A DNA stretch of 64,000 bases, taken from NCBI RefSeq assembly GCF_000003815.2, contig NC_049982.1:10315947-10379946 (forward strand), written 5' to 3'. This document shows, one piece after another, positions 45,597 through 64,000 of the stretch. The notes beneath the pieces were generated by a model. The model worked only from the letters and a program-made list of their open reading frames with translations. It had not been told where the DNA came from and did not search any database. Each line of letters begins with the position of its first letter. Position 1 is the first letter of the stretch. This DNA comes from Branchiostoma floridae (taxonomy: Eukaryota; Chordata; Leptocardii; Amphioxiformes; Branchiostomatidae). A program made the translations under genes and the position numbers.

Positions 45597-48500
45597 CTGA
45601 AAATTAAGGAATTTACTGTCTTAGAATGAATATCAATTTAGTTGCTCATGTTAACTTGAAAGTCCATCTGTGTGGGTAAAAGTAATTCCAGATCAGAATT
45701 AAACTGTAAGTTTGAAAAACTGATTTAGCCAAATTTTCGACTAATCAACTCCAGTAAGGCAGTATTACTTGAATTTTCAAACGTCTGGGTGGCCCCATTT
45801 AACCTGGGTTTTTTTTTCATGGGCCAGGTATACAAAAACATATAAACCATCAATGTTCTTTGAAGGATGCACAAAGTCAATAAATCAAACCGAGAGCGAA
45901 TTGTAACATATGTACTTTGAAACGATGAGTTTTTTCTGTAATGAACATTAAGGTGAACGCAATTTCTGATCGAAAAACACATAGTGTTACCTGCCTTCAT
46001 TGTGAAGGAACTTGGTTTTTCACTACAAGTACCTCCATTGCATGGCAATTTCAAAACGAATCTTAAGCAAGAAACTTGATGGGCCAACGTATTGTCTTAA
46101 AACGCTGGAGAATCGTCCAGAGTTACTTGTCAAAAACCTGCTGTGTAAATCTGCATCTGCATATATACCCCCAAATGACCCCGCGAGGGGCAAAAGTAGG
46201 GGGGGGGAGCTGAGGCTCTCGGGTTAGGGCGGGCAGGCCGCCTGCCTGGCACGGAAGTGCTCAACTAGTATCCATTAAAGCATTGACATTGTCGTAGGTT
46301 CGTGCGGTCCAAAAAGCATCGTCGCATGTTTGTGCTGACAAGTTGTTTGGGTCAGAGCAAAACGAGGGGGAGACCTCTTAACACTTGATAAGGTGATAAC
46401 AAAGAGGGAGCGTGGTCAGAACCAGTCAGGCGGACAGTATTGTGTTGAGCCGTTCAACATTCTTAGCCAGAGAAAATGGCGGCTAGCCTAGGGCAATATA
46501 GATGCCTCGGTTTGTATTACACAGCAATATGTGGCACAAAATGCATTTCTTTGCTTGATTACAACACCGATATGTATGCAAACATTATGTCTCAATTGCT
46601 TTTATGAAGTGAATCTGATGATCATTATATTTTCTCTTTAACGTCCGTTAATTCAAAGTTATAAGCGCGATCTTGAAAATCTTAATTGCCCCCACATATT
46701 TAACAAAAATAATTATCTATCCCGCGCTTTTTAGGCAGAAAACAGAAAACTAGTTATACCGGCTTTAGCACTGAATGGTTTATGGCCCTTAGGAGAGAGC
46801 ATCCAGGTATCTACAGCTTTATATTCATGCATCAATGATGCTAAATTGTAATTGGTTCGTTGAACAATGAATGGTGCCACTGTTAGTCAGCTTTGTGACC
46901 ATTACTTGTAGAATAGGGCATGAAATCATGGTAATGTGCTTTTTTATCATCAAAGGTTTCATTTCTCTGATAAGAAGACGTCTTCGGAACATGAGATCGC
47001 ACCAGCTAACAACTAGAGGCACTTGAAAGACCCACAACAATATAACAAATTTAGAATACTTAAAAAGTGGCGATTGGTTGGAAAGATATGAGACTTTTTT
47101 ATCACTGATAAAAGATCCTTGGAATTACATAGAAGCCATGATAAACTTTGACTTTGACAGCTTTGAATGGCCTGTATAGTGCACCCTTAAAAGTCAGACA
47201 AGATCTGTTTGAATCCGCTGTTTAACGCAAAAGAAAAAAAAAAGATGGCGGACAATACTTTTGGAAGACGTGTACCCCCGTAACAAGTAAATGGCAGAAC
47301 AGTTCGAACTTTTCCGGATACATCCTAATTGAGTTCTCTCGAGGAATCACACTTTTGATCATACTGTATCTTGAACAAGTATCTTAATTGTGCAATGTCT
47401 ATGTATAAATAAAAAGATTAATTGTAGTAGACACTGGTAGCGTCAATAAAGGCACAAGACACGAGTCAAAAGTTTGAAATTATTCGGAGTAAGTTAGCAT
47501 TTGGATGCAATAGAATGAACATCTCATCATTGATTACTATTTGTAGAGGCATAGGATTCGGTATCAGAGTCAATGTAACGAATAATCGATAGCATCACAA
47601 TCGAAGTGAATGCTATAACATCGGGACTATGATTTCAGCAGCGCTAACTTAATCTGAAGCAATATCAACTGGTGTAGGTCAGAAGTGACAAAGCTCTCTC
47701 AGAATCAGCTGATGAGTCCATTTTGTAGTTTACTTCAATTTCGCCAAGAAATTTGATAGAAAATTCGCAGGCAAAAATGAGCCCCTCCCCCTTCCCCATA
47801 CCTAAACTATTGTCACAGAAAAGTGCACCTGGTGCAAGAACAGTCGAGTCTAGAACTGAAATGTTTCCAGAAACAAAGAATTTACACACCCTCAAATTCA
47901 TCCCAGAGATGACTTCTATCAGAAAAACATTATTGAAGGCTCCTTACCGTCAAGTTTCTCCATGTTGTTCCTCAAGAAATCCAAAAGGGTGACAATTAAA
48001 AAGTGAAAGGCCTAAAGCGACCTCGTTTTCCGCACGTACCAAAACGTAAATCACGGGGGGACAACTTTTCATGAGCTCCCTTCCTTTGAGGTACGACATC
48101 TAAGCTGAATCTTTACTTTATATATTTACATCTTGCTTGAGATTATCGGTCTATTGTTAATTCTTATAGGGACGTTGTATGTAAATAAGCTGTGATATTG
48201 AGCATAACAAATAACAAGAGTTATCTCTTTTTTTGTGGTTCCGTCCTTTTTACAGCGTCAGCTCTAATACGATGATTAGCCAGACTTGTCCGACAGGTTT
48301 CGGCAGTCTCCCCGCCACCAGTACAGGAGCACCTCACATGCACCCCTGGGCACCCTGCGCAGTAGAGCATCACGGGAACTCAACGTGCACCCGATCGGAA
48401 CAGAAAAACGGCAACCGCTTTGACAACTGTAATACTAGTAATCAACGCCTGAGGCAAACAAGTCCCTTACCAACGATTTACCTCTCAGTATATAAGGTTT

Positions 48501-48690
48501 GTGGGAAGATTATGGCCTTTATTTCATATGCCCCGTTTTCTAATAAAATCGTTACAATCTTCACCAACAACCTCTGCTTGGAGTGTATCTCAGCACACAA
48601 TTTGAATCAAAACATTAAGCCTTAAAATATATTTGTCTATTGATTCTTTCAGATTCCTGAATAAAATAAAACACATATTCAAACCTGAAA
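45597..48690. other. Intergenic spacer between the SLC17 gene (5' side) and CKAP5 (3' side)
   Basis: No gene recognised. Contains a GC-rich patch at 46175-46255 (G9 run, GCCCG motifs) in an otherwise AT-rich stretch, which could mark the transporter promoter or first exon. Small open frames show no domains. Confidence 0.45.
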
Positions 48691-48695
48691 TAATC

Positions 48696-49880
48696 TTTAT
48701 TACACAGATGCACATTTCAGTACAGATGTAATTTTAAAATATTAGCTGCTAGCATACGAAATGTACCTAATAGTGCACCACTGATGAGAATGTTGCTCAA
48801 ATACAAAAGTAGCATATCTGAATACATTAGTCACCTGTATGAGAGTAGGTTAAGAAATGTAAATTGGGGGAATACAACCAAAACATACATGTAAGCTTGA
48901 AGAAGGGACAGGAGTTGGACAGGCTATAAAACAAATGGTAGTGACAGGGTCAAGATATAATACAACAGAGGTATATGCATAAACTGTACTCTCTTAATAT
49001 GCCAATTTCTGACTGTAAAATAAGAGGCAAAAAACAATCAACAAATCTAAGCACCAAATTAGTATGGCTTGCCACATAAAGGATGTTATTCTTTACACAC
49101 AAAAAATAAAGCACCATACATGTTTTCATACATATTTTAGTTTAAACACATAAATGTAACAAATAGTGGCCTAATAGGCAATGGAAGTACATCGAAGGCA
49201 AAATTAAGGAAGACGATAATTTTTGCTATCTAAAGGTGTAATGACTGCATGTTTTCATAGAAAACAAAATGTACATTTACAGAGATTGCAGGCAGGTTTC
49301 AAACATACATGTACACACAAACAATGGTGGGGACACCAAATGCACATAAATTTCTGTTGTACCACTATTAACTGCATAGTTTGCTCCACAATTTTCATGC
49401 TGCTGCCATTTACATTAACATCCAGCTAGCAGAGCATTAGTTCCACTTGATCAATTAGTTACTACGCTTACAGGTAAAACAATTTTTCCTTAGTATGTAA
49501 GTTTTCTGTCTTGAGATATGAACATCTGCTTTGTTAGAAAAACTACCTTTGCTCGTACTTTGTTCCTATCAATTGTTTGAAGTACTTATAGTCACCGCTA
49601 AAGCCCCTATGTCTTTCTCACTCATAACATTGTCACCTTCTATTTGCAAATATGCTATGAAATAAATGCAAACCATCAAATAAATGTATCATTTTATCAT
49701 TCATAGTACAGCTATAAACAAGATCACAGCTTTTTTTACATAGGCAAACCGAGGTAATTTTGCACTTGGCACACATACACTTTTCAACATAGAGATACCA
49801 ATCATTCATTCTACTTGAATGTGATCCTAATCAGGAACTTAATCAGTGTTCATGTGTTTTCTGGGATGTGGACTTCAGCT
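48696..49880 (-). other. Probable CKAP5 3' UTR with poly(A) signal
   Basis: AT-rich, gene-less stretch immediately after the CKAP5 stop. A minus-strand AATAAA (TTTATT at 48696-48701) gives a 3' UTR of about 1.2 kb. Other AT-rich near-signals exist, so the end point is approximate. Confidence 0.5.
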
Positions 49881-63291
<13,411 letters not shown>

Positions 63292-64000
63292 CTATATAGA
63301 ACGAGAAAAGAAGTCAGTTTTTAAGAAACACATTCTCCATTCAGAGCCTTTATGACATCACAGCCAATGTCTCATCCCCTTCTGCAAGAAACACATGCAA
63401 CTTGTGGAGGACTAAGAACACTGCCACTGTTTACAGGGTTGGATAGGCTGAAAGGGAAAGGGGTCACCAGTGTATCTATAAAGGGTAACCTGGATGCAGG
63501 CCTTTTTAGCTTCAATATGCATTCTTAGACCCTTCATGGAAAGGGACTAGAGAAAGCAAACTACAGCCAAAAAGGCTGGCACCCAGGCTATATAAAGGGT
63601 GGGTTATGTACAGTACAGTACAGGACATTATATACAAGTGATGAAGTGGTAACTAAGATCACAAAGTCACAGGAGAACATGGATATTTGAACGCAGATGG
63701 TACTGAAAATAAGGTACCCCCTTCTCTCTACTTTCTATCTGGACTTAGGAACAGCTCTTCAAATTTCAATGGTAAGAACTGTGAGGAGAGAAGCAGAAGT
63801 TGTTTTATTTCTATTCTCTACCTGAACATACAACTTTCATGATAAAAGCCCTTTTTCCCCACATCTGGAAACTACAATGCTTCCAAATTTCCTTTTAACA
63901 GAAGTTGCTTACACAACTTACTTCAAACTTGAGACACAGCTAGGGATACAAATGTATGTGCAGTACTTCTAGTTGATGTGGGTTAAACTGATGGGCCACA
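63292..64000. other. CKAP5 intron running off the window
   Basis: The exon at 63291 starts one base into a codon, so another exon must lie upstream (to the right). I found no matching TOG exon before 64000; only the hairpin element is visible. Confidence 0.5.
63486..63590. mobile_element. TAGCC-type hairpin MITE, copy 2, with 9-bp target-site duplication
   Basis: The left end TAACCTGGATGCAGGCCTTTTTAGC-like arm pairs with the right end GCCAAAAAGGCTGGCACCC plus AGGCTA. It is bracketed by perfect direct repeats TATAAAGGG at 63477-63485 and 63591-63599. 105 bp. The duplication length suggests hAT-type mobilisation. Located in the CKAP5 intron at the right edge. Confidence 0.8.

Overview
The window is animal nuclear DNA. 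Genes are split into many short exons with GT-AG introns, the sequence is AT-rich between genes, and MITE-like elements, a LINE remnant and minisatellites are frequent. Gene content (a PDZ-bearing nitric oxide synthase, globins with ancestral B12.2 and G7.0 introns, SLC17 transporters, an XMAP215/CKAP5 gene) and the style of the repeats suggest an invertebrate deuterostome, most likely a lancelet (Branchiostoma). The species is an inference. No prokaryotic features, tRNA, rRNA or CRISPR array were seen.

Layout. 1-10750: no recognisable gene, only short repeats and two possible DNA-transposon remnants. 10752-20973 (+): a complete 26-coding-exon nitric oxide synthase of the neuronal type, with PDZ, oxygenase, calmodulin-binding, FMN and FAD/NADPH parts, about 1,329 aa. 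22594-24704 and 27001-28640 (-): two paralogous four-exon globin genes, about 201 and 204 aa, convergent with NOS. Each begins Met-Gly and ends in a conserved 14-nt exon encoding VTVE. 32034-45546 (-): 26 exons encoding two consecutive SLC17-type major-facilitator units. Splice phase and the absence of a start codon between the units suggest one fused transporter of about 1,681 aa. 49881-63291 (-): 23 exons for the C-terminal two thirds of a CKAP5/XMAP215 microtubule polymerase (TOG4, TOG5, C-terminal domain); its 5' end lies past the right edge.

Functional links. NOS makes NO, and haem globins commonly react with NO or nitrite, so the NOS-globin neighbourhood may be meaningful, but the genes converge and share no promoter. 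The transporter and CKAP5 look unrelated to them.

Most unusual points: (1) the predicted double-SLC17 protein, whose first half carries a 344-residue insertion with four FL-type helix repeats; (2) four tandem-repeat arrays in NOS that lie on or next to splice junctions, including an 18-copy 55-bp array made from the end of exon 20 plus its splice donor; (3) candidate N-myristoylated globins. All exon limits come from reading splice signals, phase and family similarity by eye; no search or alignment was run.
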